DNA of 64,000 nt. It comes from Chitinophaga polysaccharea. GTDB lineage: Bacteria > Bacteroidota > Bacteroidia > Chitinophagales > Chitinophagaceae. Positions 33,750-42,044 of this stretch are shown piece by piece. A model generated the notes under the pieces. The model searched no databases, was not told the DNA's origin, and was given only the letters and a program-made list of their open reading frames with translations. The DNA lies in contig NZ_VIWO01000007.1 of NCBI RefSeq assembly GCF_007829335.1, positions 372,001 to 436,000 of the forward strand, read 5' to 3'. Numbering within the stretch: position 1 is the stretch's first letter; every line of letters begins with the position of its first letter. The position numbers were made by a program, and so were the translations under genes.

Positions 33750-35939
33750 ATGCAATCGTTACGTTTCAAAGCGCTGGAAGGATTAGCTGGCGTAGACTCC
33801 ACTCTCACCGAACATAACGGTAAAATTACCGAAGTATTTGGCAGCAATGTATTCACCGGTAAAGTTGTTCGGGAATACCTGAGCGATGAGGCTTATAAAA
33901 GCCTGATGAACTCTGTTAAAAATGGCACCAAGCTGGAACGTAAGATGTCCGAGCAAATTGCTTCCGGCATGAAGGCATGGGCCATGAAGAAAGGTGTAAC
34001 CCACTACACACACTGGTTCCAACCATTAACAGGTACCACTGCTGAAAAGCATGACTCTTTCTTCACCCTGAAAGGTGATGGTACTGCGCTGGAAACTTTT
34101 GATGGCGATGCACTGGTACAACAGGAACCAGATGCTTCCAGCTTCCCTAACGGCGGCTTGAGAGCTACTTTCGAAGCACGTGGTTATACTGCATGGGATC
34201 CTTCTTCTCCTGCATTTATCCTGGAACAGGCTTACGGTAAAACACTCTGCATTCCTACTATCTTTGTTTCCTACACCGGCGAATCGCTGGATTACAAGGC
34301 ACCACTGCTGAAAGCCCTGGCTGCTATGGACAAAGCTGCAGTAGACGTATGTAACTATTTCGATAAAAACGTTACCAAAGTAACCGGTACCCTGGGTTGG
34401 GAACAGGAATACTTCCTGGTAGACGAAGGAATGGCAAATGCCCGTCCTGACCTGATCATGACCGGCCGTACCGTGGTAGGTCATGCTCCTTCCAAAGGTC
34501 AACAGCTGGAAGACCACTACTTCGGTGCTATCCCTGAGCGTGCATACGCTTACATGCGCGATTTCGAAGTAGAAGCTTACAAACTGGGTATTCCTTTAAG
34601 AACCCGTCACAACGAGGTAGCTCCTTCTCAGTTCGAATGTGCTCCTATATTTGAAGAAATCAACATCGCAGTAGACCACAACTCACTGCTGATGGATGTA
34701 ATGAATAAAGTGGCCAAACGTCACAAACTGAAAGTGTTACTGCACGAGAAACCTTTTGCAGGCATCAACGGTTCTGGTAAACATAACAACTGGAGCATGT
34801 CTACCGACACCGGCGTTAACCTGCTGGCTCCCGGTAAAACTCCGAAAACCAACCTGATGTTCCTCACTTTCTTTGTGAATACCATCAAAGCGGTACATGA
34901 CTACGCCGACCTGATGAGAGCTGCTATCGCTTCTCCAAGCAACGACTTCCGTCTGGGTGCTAACGAAGCTCCTCCTGCTATCATCTCTGTATTTACCGGT
35001 AAATACCTGTTCGATGTACTCCAGGAAGTTAAAAACCGTGTAAACAACAAGTTCGACGAACAAGACGAAGCGATCCTGAAAATGGACCTGCACCGTCATA
35101 TTCCTGAACTGATGCTGGATAACACCGACCGTAACCGTACCTCTCCTTTTGCTTTCACCGGTAACAAGTTTGAGTTCCGCGCGGTAGGTTCTTCTGCCAA
35201 CTGTGCTTCTGCTATGACTGTACTGAACACCATCATGGCTAAAACCCTGACAGATTTCAAAACAGAAGTAGACGGTCTGATCGAGAAAGGCGAGAAAAAA
35301 GAGATTGCCATTATGCAAACTCTTCGGAAATATATTGTAGATTCGGAAAAAATACTGTTCGAAGGCGACGGATACAGTGAAGAGTGGGAAAAAGAAGCGG
35401 AAAAAAGAGGTTTGGCTAACGTAAAAACCACTCCTAAGGCGCTGGATGCAATGATCACGCCTAAAGCCACCCAACTTTACACAGAAACCGGCGTTTACAA
35501 CGAAAAAGAACTGCACGCACGCCACGAAATACTGCTGGAAGATTATGTGAAGAAAGTGCAGATCGAAGCCCGCGTTATCGGCGACCTCGCAACCAACACT
35601 ATCTTGCCATCTGCTATTAGCTACTTAAATGAACTGGTAGCCAACATCAATGGCCTGAAAACAATTGGCTTAGGCGACGACAGCGTAAAAGCACAGAAAC
35701 AAATTGCCGCTAAAATAGCTGAACATATCAATGTAATTAGTGAAAATGTACAGGCTATGATTGAGGCACGTAAGGTAGCCAACAAGCTCACCGACAGCCG
35801 CCAAAAAGCGATAGACTATTGTGAAAAGATTAAGCCGTACTTTGATGTTATCCGCTACCACTCCGATAAACTGGAGTTCCTGGTGGACGACAAAAAATGG
35901 GCACTGCCTAAATACAGAGAGCTGCTTTTCTTGCGATAA
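33750..35939 (+). CDS. glnN: Glutamine synthetase type III
   Basis: The protein has 729 residues from the ATG at 33750 (MQSLRFKALEGLAG), the size of GSIII rather than GSI (about 470). GSIII-specific N-terminal sequence precedes the catalytic barrel. Catalytic regions include GWEQEYFLVDEG near 217, RHNEVAPSQFECAPIFEEIN near 285, NGSGKHNNWSMSTD near 342 and a nucleotide/glutamate segment NRTSPFAFTGNKFEFRAVGSSAN near 465. A long helical C-terminal region follows. It makes glutamine from glutamate and ammonia, and is the usual glutamine synthetase of Bacteroidota. Confidence 0.95.
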   Translation: MQSLRFKALEGLAGVDSTLTEHNGKITEVFGSNVFTGKVVREYLSDEAYKSLMNSVKNGTKLERKMSEQIASGMKAWAMKKGVTHYTHWFQPLTGTTAEKHDSFFTLKGDGTALETFDGDALVQQEPDASSFPNGGLRATFEARGYTAWDPSSPAFILEQAYGKTLCIPTIFVSYTGESLDYKAPLLKALAAMDKAAVDVCNYFDKNVTKVTGTLGWEQEYFLVDEGMANARPDLIMTGRTVVGHAPSKGQQLEDHYFGAIPERAYAYMRDFEVEAYKLGIPLRTRHNEVAPSQFECAPIFEEINIAVDHNSLLMDVMNKVAKRHKLKVLLHEKPFAGINGSGKHNNWSMSTDTGVNLLAPGKTPKTNLMFLTFFVNTIKAVHDYADLMRAAIASPSNDFRLGANEAPPAIISVFTGKYLFDVLQEVKNRVNNKFDEQDEAILKMDLHRHIPELMLDNTDRNRTSPFAFTGNKFEFRAVGSSANCASAMTVLNTIMAKTLTDFKTEVDGLIEKGEKKEIAIMQTLRKYIVDSEKILFEGDGYSEEWEKEAEKRGLANVKTTPKALDAMITPKATQLYTETGVYNEKELHARHEILLEDYVKKVQIEARVIGDLATNTILPSAISYLNELVANINGLKTIGLGDDSVKAQKQIAAKIAEHINVISENVQAMIEARKVANKLTDSRQKAIDYCEKIKPYFDVIRYHSDKLEFLVDDKKWALPKYRELLFLR

Positions 35940-35967
35940 AACCGTAAGATTGTTTTGGTGTATGATT

Positions 35968-36001
35968 AGCCCCGGATTTTCATCCGGGGCTTCGCTTTTT
36001 T
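35968..36001 (+). terminator. Terminator after glutamine synthetase gene
   Basis: A 10-bp stem (AGCCCCGGAT/ATCCGGGGCT, 35968-35991) is followed after four bases by a six-T run. Confidence 0.85.
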
Positions 36002-36104
36002 ATTGTTAACTTCACATTCACTTTCTAAACCTGTTTCTAATACATCTCCTATTTCCGGATAGCCCCTTTATTAACCTCAATTCTTCATTAAAAAACAAAT
36101 TTGT

Positions 36105-36926
36105 ATGAAAAAACAAATTTATCCGGTGCTTTATGCGCTCGCCGCTTCCCTGCTCCTTTTCAACAACAGCTGCCTGAAGCCGCCTATTATCATTCCCAAC
36201 GTTCCCTTTTTTGAAATCACCCGGTTAAAAGGACTTACCTCACAGCTCTTTGAAGACTCTATCAACATCAGTTACAACAAAAAAAACAACCCCGTGAGCC
36301 TAATTGGATCAAAGGTACAGACCGGTTATCCACAATTCCTGATCGGCTACGATCCACAAGACAGACTGAGAATAATTATTGGCGCCTACTATGATGGAAA
36401 CCCCAATTTTGAGATAGCCCATAAATATCTATTGGATAACAAAAAAAGAGTAACGACAGACAGCACCTTTAACTTTGGTACTTACGACAGAAGTACACTT
36501 ACTATCATCAGCTCTCTCTACTCTTTTTCTGTTAAAAAATATCTATATGATAATCAAGACCGGATTACACAGGTTATCAACTATCGATACCTGGGAACTA
36601 CGTATGCCGATGTAGTAACCACAACCTTTTTTTACAATTCAGCTGGTAATGCTTATAAGATCAATACCACCGTGGTAGGACAGAACAATGTCACCAGCTC
36701 CCAAGATGTATTTCCTGTTTATGACAATAAAGTAAATCCACATCAGTTGCATCCGGTATGGCAGCTTATAGATGTGGATTACAGTAAAAACAACGCCTTT
36801 GTGGCCGATAACTATAATAATTACGGACTACCTCTACAGATCAATATGGCCAGCGACCCCAAAAACGGAGAACTCAATTTCCTATTGTTTAATTTTGTAA
36901 ACCTGGAAATAACATATCGGAAATAA
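36105..36926 (+). CDS. Putative lipoprotein, function unknown
   Basis: This 273-residue protein has a lipoprotein signal (ALAASLLLFNNSCLKPP), lipid Cys near residue 23. The rest has YD-like repeated strand motifs: ISYNKKNNPVSLIG, IGYDPQDRLRIIIG, YLLDNKKRVTTDS, YLYDNQDRITQVINY and FFYNSAGNAYKI. These resemble DUF4595-type Bacteroidota surface lipoproteins. It is a single-gene unit ending at a bidirectional terminator. I do not recognise a specific function. Confidence 0.65.
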   Translation: MKKQIYPVLYALAASLLLFNNSCLKPPIIIPNVPFFEITRLKGLTSQLFEDSINISYNKKNNPVSLIGSKVQTGYPQFLIGYDPQDRLRIIIGAYYDGNPNFEIAHKYLLDNKKRVTTDSTFNFGTYDRSTLTIISSLYSFSVKKYLYDNQDRITQVINYRYLGTTYADVVTTTFFYNSAGNAYKINTTVVGQNNVTSSQDVFPVYDNKVNPHQLHPVWQLIDVDYSKNNAFVADNYNNYGLPLQINMASDPKNGELNFLLFNFVNLEITYRK

Positions 36927-36937
36927 AATGTACAAAA

Positions 36938-36963
36938 AAAGTCCTCCTGATCAGGAGGACTTT
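36938..36963. terminator. Bidirectional terminator between lipoprotein gene and accC
   Basis: A perfect palindrome AGTCCTCCTGA/TCAGGAGGACT is flanked by A7 on the left and TTT on the right, between convergent genes. Confidence 0.85.
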
Positions 36964-36987
36964 CTCTAAATAATATAACCGTTACCG

Positions 36988-38325
36988 TTATACCAGCTTA
37001 AACGTTTCTGTAAACTTAGTGGTAAAGTTACCCTTACGGAAATTTTCATCACGCATTAACTGCTGATGGAATGGAATCGTTGTTTTTACTCCTTCGATCA
37101 CAAATTCGCTCAGGGCACGCTCCATAGTATTGATCGCCTCTTCCCGGGTTTGCGCCATGGTGATGATTTTTGCCACCATAGAATCATAATACGGAGGAAT
37201 AACATAACCAGCATAGATATGTGAATCCACACGCACTCCGTGACCACCCGGAATATGCAGGGTAGTAATTTTTCCCGGAGAAGGACGGAAATCATTGTAA
37301 GGATCTTCCGCATTGATACGGCACTCGATGGCATGCATCTGTGGCGTATAATTTTTTCCGGAGATAGGAATACCTGCCGCAATCTTGATCTGTTCTTTTA
37401 CCAGGTCAAAATTGATCACTTCCTCCGTTACACCATGCTCTACCTGGATACGTGTATTCATTTCCATGAAGTAGAAATTACGGTGTTTGTCTACCAGGAA
37501 CTCAATGGTACCAACACTTTCGTAGTTGATTGCACTGGCTGCCTTGATAGCCGCTTCTCCCATTTTTTCACGCAGCTCAGGCGTCATAAACGGAGAAGGA
37601 GATTCTTCTACCAGTTTCTGGTGACGACGCTGGATAGAGCAATCCCTTTCGCTCAGGTGACATACCTTACCATATTGATCACCCGCTACCTGAATTTCAA
37701 TGTGACGGGGTTCTTCCACGAATTTCTCCATGTAGATACCGTCATTACTGAAAGCCGCGCGGGCCTCGTTCTTGGCCATGTTGTAGGCATTTTCCAACTC
37801 ACTTTCTTCCCATACTACACGCATACCTTTACCACCACCACCAGCAGTGGCTTTCAGGATAACCGGCAGCCCCATGCTTTTTGCCAGCGCCTTTGCTTCG
37901 TCCACGCTCTGTAACAAACCATCAGAACCCGGAATAACAGGTACACCCGCAGCAATCATGGTTTCTTTCGCCGTCATCTTATCCCCCATTTTACGGATCA
38001 TCTCCGGTGTGGGACCTATGAATTTGATGCCATGCTCGCCGCAGATTTCGGCAAAACGGGCATTTTCGGCCAGGAAGCCATACCCTGGGTGAATAGCATC
38101 TGCATTGGTAATTTCAGCAGCTGCCATCAGGTGAGGGATATTCAGATAAGACTCTGTACTCTGTGGTTTACCTATGCATACCGCTTCATCGGCAAATTTC
38201 ACATGCAAACTGTCTTTATCTGCAGTAGAATAAACTGCCACCGTTTTGATACCCATTTCCTTACAGGTACGGATAATCCGAAGGGCAATTTCACCACGAT
38301 TGGCAATCAATATTTTTTTGAACAT
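36988..38325 (-). CDS. accC: Acetyl-CoA carboxylase, biotin carboxylase subunit
   Basis: This 445-residue protein is of normal length. FKKILIANRGEIALRII starts the N-terminal domain, the ATP-grasp loop GGGGKGMRVV is near 163, ERDCSIQRRHQKLVEE near 230, and the catalytic MNTRIQVEHGVTE near 287. It carboxylates biotin on AccB using ATP and bicarbonate, the first half-reaction of fatty-acid synthesis. It is the last gene of efp-accB-accC; a 92-bp imperfect palindrome fills the spacer to accB. Confidence 0.96.
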   Translation of the reverse strand: MFKKILIANRGEIALRIIRTCKEMGIKTVAVYSTADKDSLHVKFADEAVCIGKPQSTESYLNIPHLMAAAEITNADAIHPGYGFLAENARFAEICGEHGIKFIGPTPEMIRKMGDKMTAKETMIAAGVPVIPGSDGLLQSVDEAKALAKSMGLPVILKATAGGGGKGMRVVWEESELENAYNMAKNEARAAFSNDGIYMEKFVEEPRHIEIQVAGDQYGKVCHLSERDCSIQRRHQKLVEESPSPFMTPELREKMGEAAIKAASAINYESVGTIEFLVDKHRNFYFMEMNTRIQVEHGVTEEVINFDLVKEQIKIAAGIPISGKNYTPQMHAIECRINAEDPYNDFRPSPGKITTLHIPGGHGVRVDSHIYAGYVIPPYYDSMVAKIITMAQTREEAINTMERALSEFVIEGVKTTIPFHQQLMRDENFRKGNFTTKFTETFKLV

Positions 38326-38342
38326 TGTTTTCCTTATAAGTT

Positions 38343-38434
38343 AATAATAGCAGTTAGCTTTTAGCGATTAGCCTTCAGCGGTCAGTATTGTATATAATAC
38401 TGAATGCCAAAGGCTAACGGTAAAGGCTATTATT
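38343..38434. repeat. 92-bp imperfect palindromic element in the accB-accC spacer
   Basis: The ends AATAATAGC (38343-38351) and GCTATTATT (38426-38434) are perfect inverted repeats. The interior pairs imperfectly around TCAGTATT/AATACTGA (38381-38403) with TTAGC/GCTAA-type motifs in both arms. The right end overlaps the accB stop codon. It resembles a second TTAGC-rich element between secY and map. Confidence 0.6.
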
Positions 38435-38921
38435 ATGGTTCAACTAAAAATAAAGGTTGGTCGTATTCTACAGGAGATGCATCATCTACCAGTACTTTCA
38501 CGATTTTTCCACTCACTTCACTCTCTATCTCGTTGAATAACTTCATTGCCTCGATGATGCACACCACTTTACCGGAAGATACCTCATCACCCACATTTAC
38601 GAATGGAGCTTTGTCTGGTCCGGCACTGCGGTAAAAGGTTCCGATCATAGGAGATTTGATCGTTACCAGGTTGTCGGCCTTTGCAGGTGCTGCAGGAGCA
38701 GCAGCGGGAGCTGCAGAGGCGGCAGGAGCTGTTGCAGGAGCAACAGGGGCTACAGGCTGTACGGCGGCAGTTGCCACGGCGGCAGGAACAGTGATTACCT
38801 GTTGTACTTCGTTATCCTTTTGTTTTATTGTAATCTTAAACTTGTCCTGTTCAATGCTCAGTTCACTGATATTTGATTTATTGATCATTTTTACCAGTTC
38901 CTGAATCTGTTTAAAGTCCAT
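38433..38921 (-). CDS. accB: Acetyl-CoA carboxylase, biotin carboxyl carrier protein
   Basis: The protein has 162 residues from the ATG at 38921 (MDFKQIQELVKMIN); an earlier in-frame start would add 16 residues unlike other AccB proteins. The N-terminal helix pair is followed by an Ala/Pro-rich flexible linker (about 60-85) and the biotinyl domain with CIIEAMKLFNEIE, whose Lys is biotinylated. The sequence ends YDQPLFLVEP. The Ala/Pro linker is encoded by low-complexity GC-rich codons. It carries carboxybiotin between AccC and the carboxyltransferase. Confidence 0.95.
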   Translation of the reverse strand: MDFKQIQELVKMINKSNISELSIEQDKFKITIKQKDNEVQQVITVPAAVATAAVQPVAPVAPATAPAASAAPAAAPAAPAKADNLVTIKSPMIGTFYRSAGPDKAPFVNVGDEVSSGKVVCIIEAMKLFNEIESEVSGKIVKVLVDDASPVEYDQPLFLVEP

Positions 38922-39050
38922 GTAGACAGTTTTTGGTTTAGAAATATAGAATATGAAAATTCGATTCACACGTTCAGGAACCCTGTTCCACAGGAAATCC
39001 TCCTGGAAACAACATTCCTGTCAGTCAATCAAAAATTAAAAAAAATGCTA

Positions 39051-39617
39051 TTACCCTTTTACTCTTTCGATATATTCACCATTCTTGGTGTTCACACGGA
39101 TCATTTCCCCTTCTTCCACAAACAGTGGCACCATTACAGTCGCACCTGTTTCAACAGTAGCTGGTTTCAGGGTACGTGTAGCCGTATCACCCTTTACACC
39201 TGGCTCAGAATAAGTTACCAGTACTACAATCTTATCCGGTAATTCTACCGCCATGTACTGTTCTGTTTCTGTGTTGATTTGTACGCTCACTTCCTGGCCT
39301 TCTTTCAGGAATTGAGGCGCATCGATCGCATTCTCCGGCATAGCAATCTGTTCAAAAGTTTCATTATCCATGAAATTGTAGCCGGTATCGTCTTTATATA
39401 AAAACTGGAAAGCTTTCTTTTCAATACGGATAGGGAAAATAGTATCTCCGGAGTTCCATGTATGCTCTATAGAACGGCTATTGTCAACGCCCTTCAATTT
39501 AGCCCAAACCTTTGCGGCTGCACGGGCGGTTTTATTCTGACCAAACTCTACAACAGAATACAAACTGTTATCCAGTTTGATAATTAATCCTGTTCTGATA
39601 TCTGCGGTGGTAGCCAT
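39051..39617 (-). CDS. efp: Elongation factor P with Arg32 loop
   Basis: This 188-residue protein has the three EF-P beta-barrel domains: MATTADIRTGLIIKLDN, then FQFLYKDDTGYNFMDNETFEQI near 78, and the OB domain with TYSEPGVKGDTATRTLKPATVETG near 140. The usual loop PGKG is replaced: residues 26-36 read GQNKTARAAAK, with Arg at position 32. EF-P relieves ribosome stalling at polyproline. Arg32-type EF-P in proteobacteria is rhamnosylated by EarP, so modification here is an open question. It is first gene of the efp-accB-accC unit, with a promoter 44 nt upstream. Confidence 0.95.
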   Translation of the reverse strand: MATTADIRTGLIIKLDNSLYSVVEFGQNKTARAAAKVWAKLKGVDNSRSIEHTWNSGDTIFPIRIEKKAFQFLYKDDTGYNFMDNETFEQIAMPENAIDAPQFLKEGQEVSVQINTETEQYMAVELPDKIVVLVTYSEPGVKGDTATRTLKPATVETGATVMVPLFVEEGEMIRVNTKNGEYIERVKG

Positions 39618-39660
39618 AAATTTAGGTTACTGATTTTAAGTTAAAAATTTATACGGATTG

Positions 39661-39689
39661 CAAAAGTAAAAATTTTCGCATATGAACAA
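39661..39689 (-). promoter_or_regulatory. efp promoter (TTG-N18-TACTTTTG)
   Basis: On the minus strand TTG (39689-39687) and TACTTTTG (39668-39661) have an 18-nt spacer. The start codon is 43 nt after the -7 box. Confidence 0.7.
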
Positions 39690-39808
39690 GCATCTAATTC
39701 CCAAAATTAGATAGATTCGTTCCTTTTCGGCCCAATTTTCGTCTTTTTTATGCAATAAATGACATTTATCCGGTAAATTTAAACTCAAATCAAGAAACTT
39801 TTATTCGT

Positions 39809-40309
39809 ATGCGCTACGTGTTTTTCGCAATTTTAAGCTGTTTACCCGTGTTTTTGAAGGCTCAAACTGCTACTCCCCCTACCAAACCAGCTTATTTACA
39901 ATATCCGATCATCCCGGCTTTTCCCCTCACCCTGGTAGATGGCCATACCATCACCAAAAACGACCTGCGTAAAGGGGAAAAAACCATGTTATTCATATTC
40001 AGCGTTGATTGCGACCATTGTAAACACCTGACAGAAGATCTCCTGAAGAATATCGACAAATTCCAGAAAACACAGATCCTGATGGTCACCCCCTTCAAAG
40101 TGGAACAAATGAAGGAATATTACGACCAATACAAAATCAAAAATTATCCGACAATCACCATGGCCAGCGAACCTACCCGGCAGATCATGTACTTCTATGA
40201 TCTCCATTATTTCCCTGGTTTATACATATATAATAAGAAACAACAGTTTGTAAAAGGTTTTGAAGGAACAGCTAAGATAGATTCCCTGCTGTATTACCTG
40301 CACAAATAA
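39809..40309 (+). CDS. Thioredoxin-like secreted protein (CxxC)
   Basis: This 166-residue protein has a signal peptide (MRYVFFAILSCLPVFLKAQ). A thioredoxin fold follows: LVDGHTITKNDLRKGEKTMLFIFSVDCDHC places the active-site pair CDHC near 71-74. The cis-Pro region is NYPTITM near 111. A C-terminal YNKKQQFVKGFEG strand completes the fold. It is probably a periplasmic TlpA/ResA-like thiol oxidoreductase; the partner is unknown. It is a single-gene unit. Confidence 0.8.
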   Translation: MRYVFFAILSCLPVFLKAQTATPPTKPAYLQYPIIPAFPLTLVDGHTITKNDLRKGEKTMLFIFSVDCDHCKHLTEDLLKNIDKFQKTQILMVTPFKVEQMKEYYDQYKIKNYPTITMASEPTRQIMYFYDLHYFPGLYIYNKKQQFVKGFEGTAKIDSLLYYLHK

Positions 40310-40407
40310 ACCTTGTTAAAATGTGCATGCCCGGCCGGTTATTGTAATGCCGAATCATTACATTTGTTTAATCACATTCATTCTTCACTTTTAAAGCTAT
40401 AGACAAG

Positions 40408-41349
40408 ATGAAAGTTACAGTAGTAGGAGCCGGAAATGTAGGTGCCACATGCGCTAACGTACTGGCCCACAGAGATTTTCTACAGGAGGTGGTTTTATTG
40501 GATATCAAAGAAGGAACGGCTGAAGGTAAGGCGCTGGATACATGGCAACAGGCTCCCATTGATTATTACAGCACCAAAATTACAGGGGTGACCAACGACT
40601 ACACTAAAACTGCCAATAGTGATGTGGTGGTGATTACGTCAGGGCTTCCCCGTAAACCAGGTATGAGCAGAGACGATCTGATTTCTACCAATGCCAACAT
40701 TGTGAAATCGGTGACTGAAAATATTACCAAACATTCTCCGGACGCGATCATTATCATTGTGAGCAACCCGCTGGATGTAATGACCTACTGCAGCTATCTC
40801 ACGGCTAAAAAAGACAGCAGCAAAGTATTCGGTATGGCTGGTATCCTGGATACTGCCCGCTACCGCGCTTTCCTGGCCGATGAAATAGGCTGCTCTCCCA
40901 AAGATATACAAGCGATCCTCATGGGCGGACATGGCGATACCATGGTACCCCTTCCCCGCTATACCACTGTAAGCGGTATTCCCGTAACAGAACTGGTAAC
41001 AGCCGACAAACTGGAAGCTATTATCCAGCGCACGAAAGTTGGGGGTGGTGAGATAGTAAACCTCCTGGGTACTTCCGCCTGGTACGCTCCCGGCGCCGCC
41101 GCAGCCCAAATGGTGGAAGCCATCGTAAAAAACGAAAAACGTATTTTCCCGGTGTGCGCCTGGCTTACCGGCCAATATGGCCTGAAAGATATCTACCTGG
41201 GCGTTCCCGTAGTTTTAGGCAAAAACGGTATCGAAAAAATCATAGAGCTTCAACTCAATGAGGCTGAAAAAGAATCACTCAATACCTCTGCCCAACATGT
41301 AAAAGAAGTAATGGACGTATTGGATAAAATGCAGTCTGCTACTGCATAA
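40408..41349 (+). CDS. mdh: Malate dehydrogenase
   Basis: This 313-residue protein is of the LDH-like MDH clade. The NAD motif is VVGAGNVGATCA (5-16). The specificity loop LPRKPGMSRDDL near 79-90 carries the two Arg residues that select malate/oxaloacetate rather than lactate. SNPLDVMTYCS is near 118, and the catalytic His is in MGGHGDTMVPLPR near 174. It interconverts malate and oxaloacetate with NAD in the TCA cycle. A TACATTTG sequence at 40359-40366 may be its -7 box. Confidence 0.95.
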   Translation: MKVTVVGAGNVGATCANVLAHRDFLQEVVLLDIKEGTAEGKALDTWQQAPIDYYSTKITGVTNDYTKTANSDVVVITSGLPRKPGMSRDDLISTNANIVKSVTENITKHSPDAIIIIVSNPLDVMTYCSYLTAKKDSSKVFGMAGILDTARYRAFLADEIGCSPKDIQAILMGGHGDTMVPLPRYTTVSGIPVTELVTADKLEAIIQRTKVGGGEIVNLLGTSAWYAPGAAAAQMVEAIVKNEKRIFPVCAWLTGQYGLKDIYLGVPVVLGKNGIEKIIELQLNEAEKESLNTSAQHVKEVMDVLDKMQSATA

Positions 41350-41556
41350 TAGCCTACCAACGCATACAGCGGAGATAGATGTGGAAAACATCCCTTCTAT
41401 CTCCGCTCATCATTTCCCCACTGCCACGATAAAATCAGGATCTTCTGCCTTATCAACCACAAGACAAAACCTGCAATTCTTTTTTTATTCGTAATTTTAC
41501 CCCATCCTGAAAAGATGACTAAAGCAGTATAAATGAAACACTTCTAAATCCGTTTC

Positions 41557-41568
41557 ACCAAATTTGGT
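41557..41568. promoter_or_regulatory. 12-bp palindrome upstream of marR gene (ACCAAATTTGGT)
   Basis: This perfect palindrome lies 14 nt before the MarR-family ATG at 41583, a position from which a MarR dimer often represses its own gene. It is a candidate operator. Confidence 0.45.
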
Positions 41569-41582
41569 TTAACTCTCAACGT

Positions 41583-42044
41583 ATGTCTAACCTGGAAAAA
41601 CTGATAACACAAAAATCTTTTGAAAGCGAAAATCAGCGCGGCCTCGTCAGCCTGATTTTTATAGGTAACTGGGTTACCGCCCGGCACCAGCAATTCTTTA
41701 AACAATACGGCATCACCATGCAGCAGTTTAATATACTGCGCATCCTTCGCGGACAACATCCCAAAGCTGCCAGCATCAACGTGCTGAAAGACAGAATGCT
41801 CGACAAAATGAGTGATGTATCCCGACTGGTGGAACGCCTTCGCAAAGCCGACCTGATAGAACGCAAAAACAGCGAAATGGACAGGCGCGCCGTCGATGTT
41901 CGCATCAACGACAAAGGCCTGCAACTGCTAAAACAAATAGATACTGAAATCGGTCAACTGGACAATACCCTCCAGTCACTCAATGAAAAAGAAATAATAC
42001 AGCTGAACAAATTACTAGATAAGATGCTGGAAAGCTATCACTAA
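41583..42044 (+). CDS. MarR family transcriptional regulator
   Basis: This 153-residue winged-helix protein has an N-terminal dimerisation helix (SNLEKLITQKSF), helix-turn-helix QFNILRILRGQHP and INVLKDRMLDKMSDVSRLVERL (the recognition region near 75-95), and wing MDRRAVDVRINDKGLQLL near 102-120. It is convergent with an MFS transporter gene, overlapping by 4 bp at the stop codons. MarR regulators often control nearby transport genes, but the effector is unknown. Confidence 0.88.
   Translation: MSNLEKLITQKSFESENQRGLVSLIFIGNWVTARHQQFFKQYGITMQQFNILRILRGQHPKAASINVLKDRMLDKMSDVSRLVERLRKADLIERKNSEMDRRAVDVRINDKGLQLLKQIDTEIGQLDNTLQSLNEKEIIQLNKLLDKMLESYH

Noticed and set aside
34737..35525. 262-codon minus-strand frame opposite glutamine synthetase III
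   Set aside because: Phe/Val-rich composition typical of antisense of a highly expressed gene; no start context or domain.
38656..38904. Ala/Gly-rich plus-strand frame opposite accB
   Set aside because: This is the reverse complement of the AccB Ala/Pro linker; low complexity explains the open frame.
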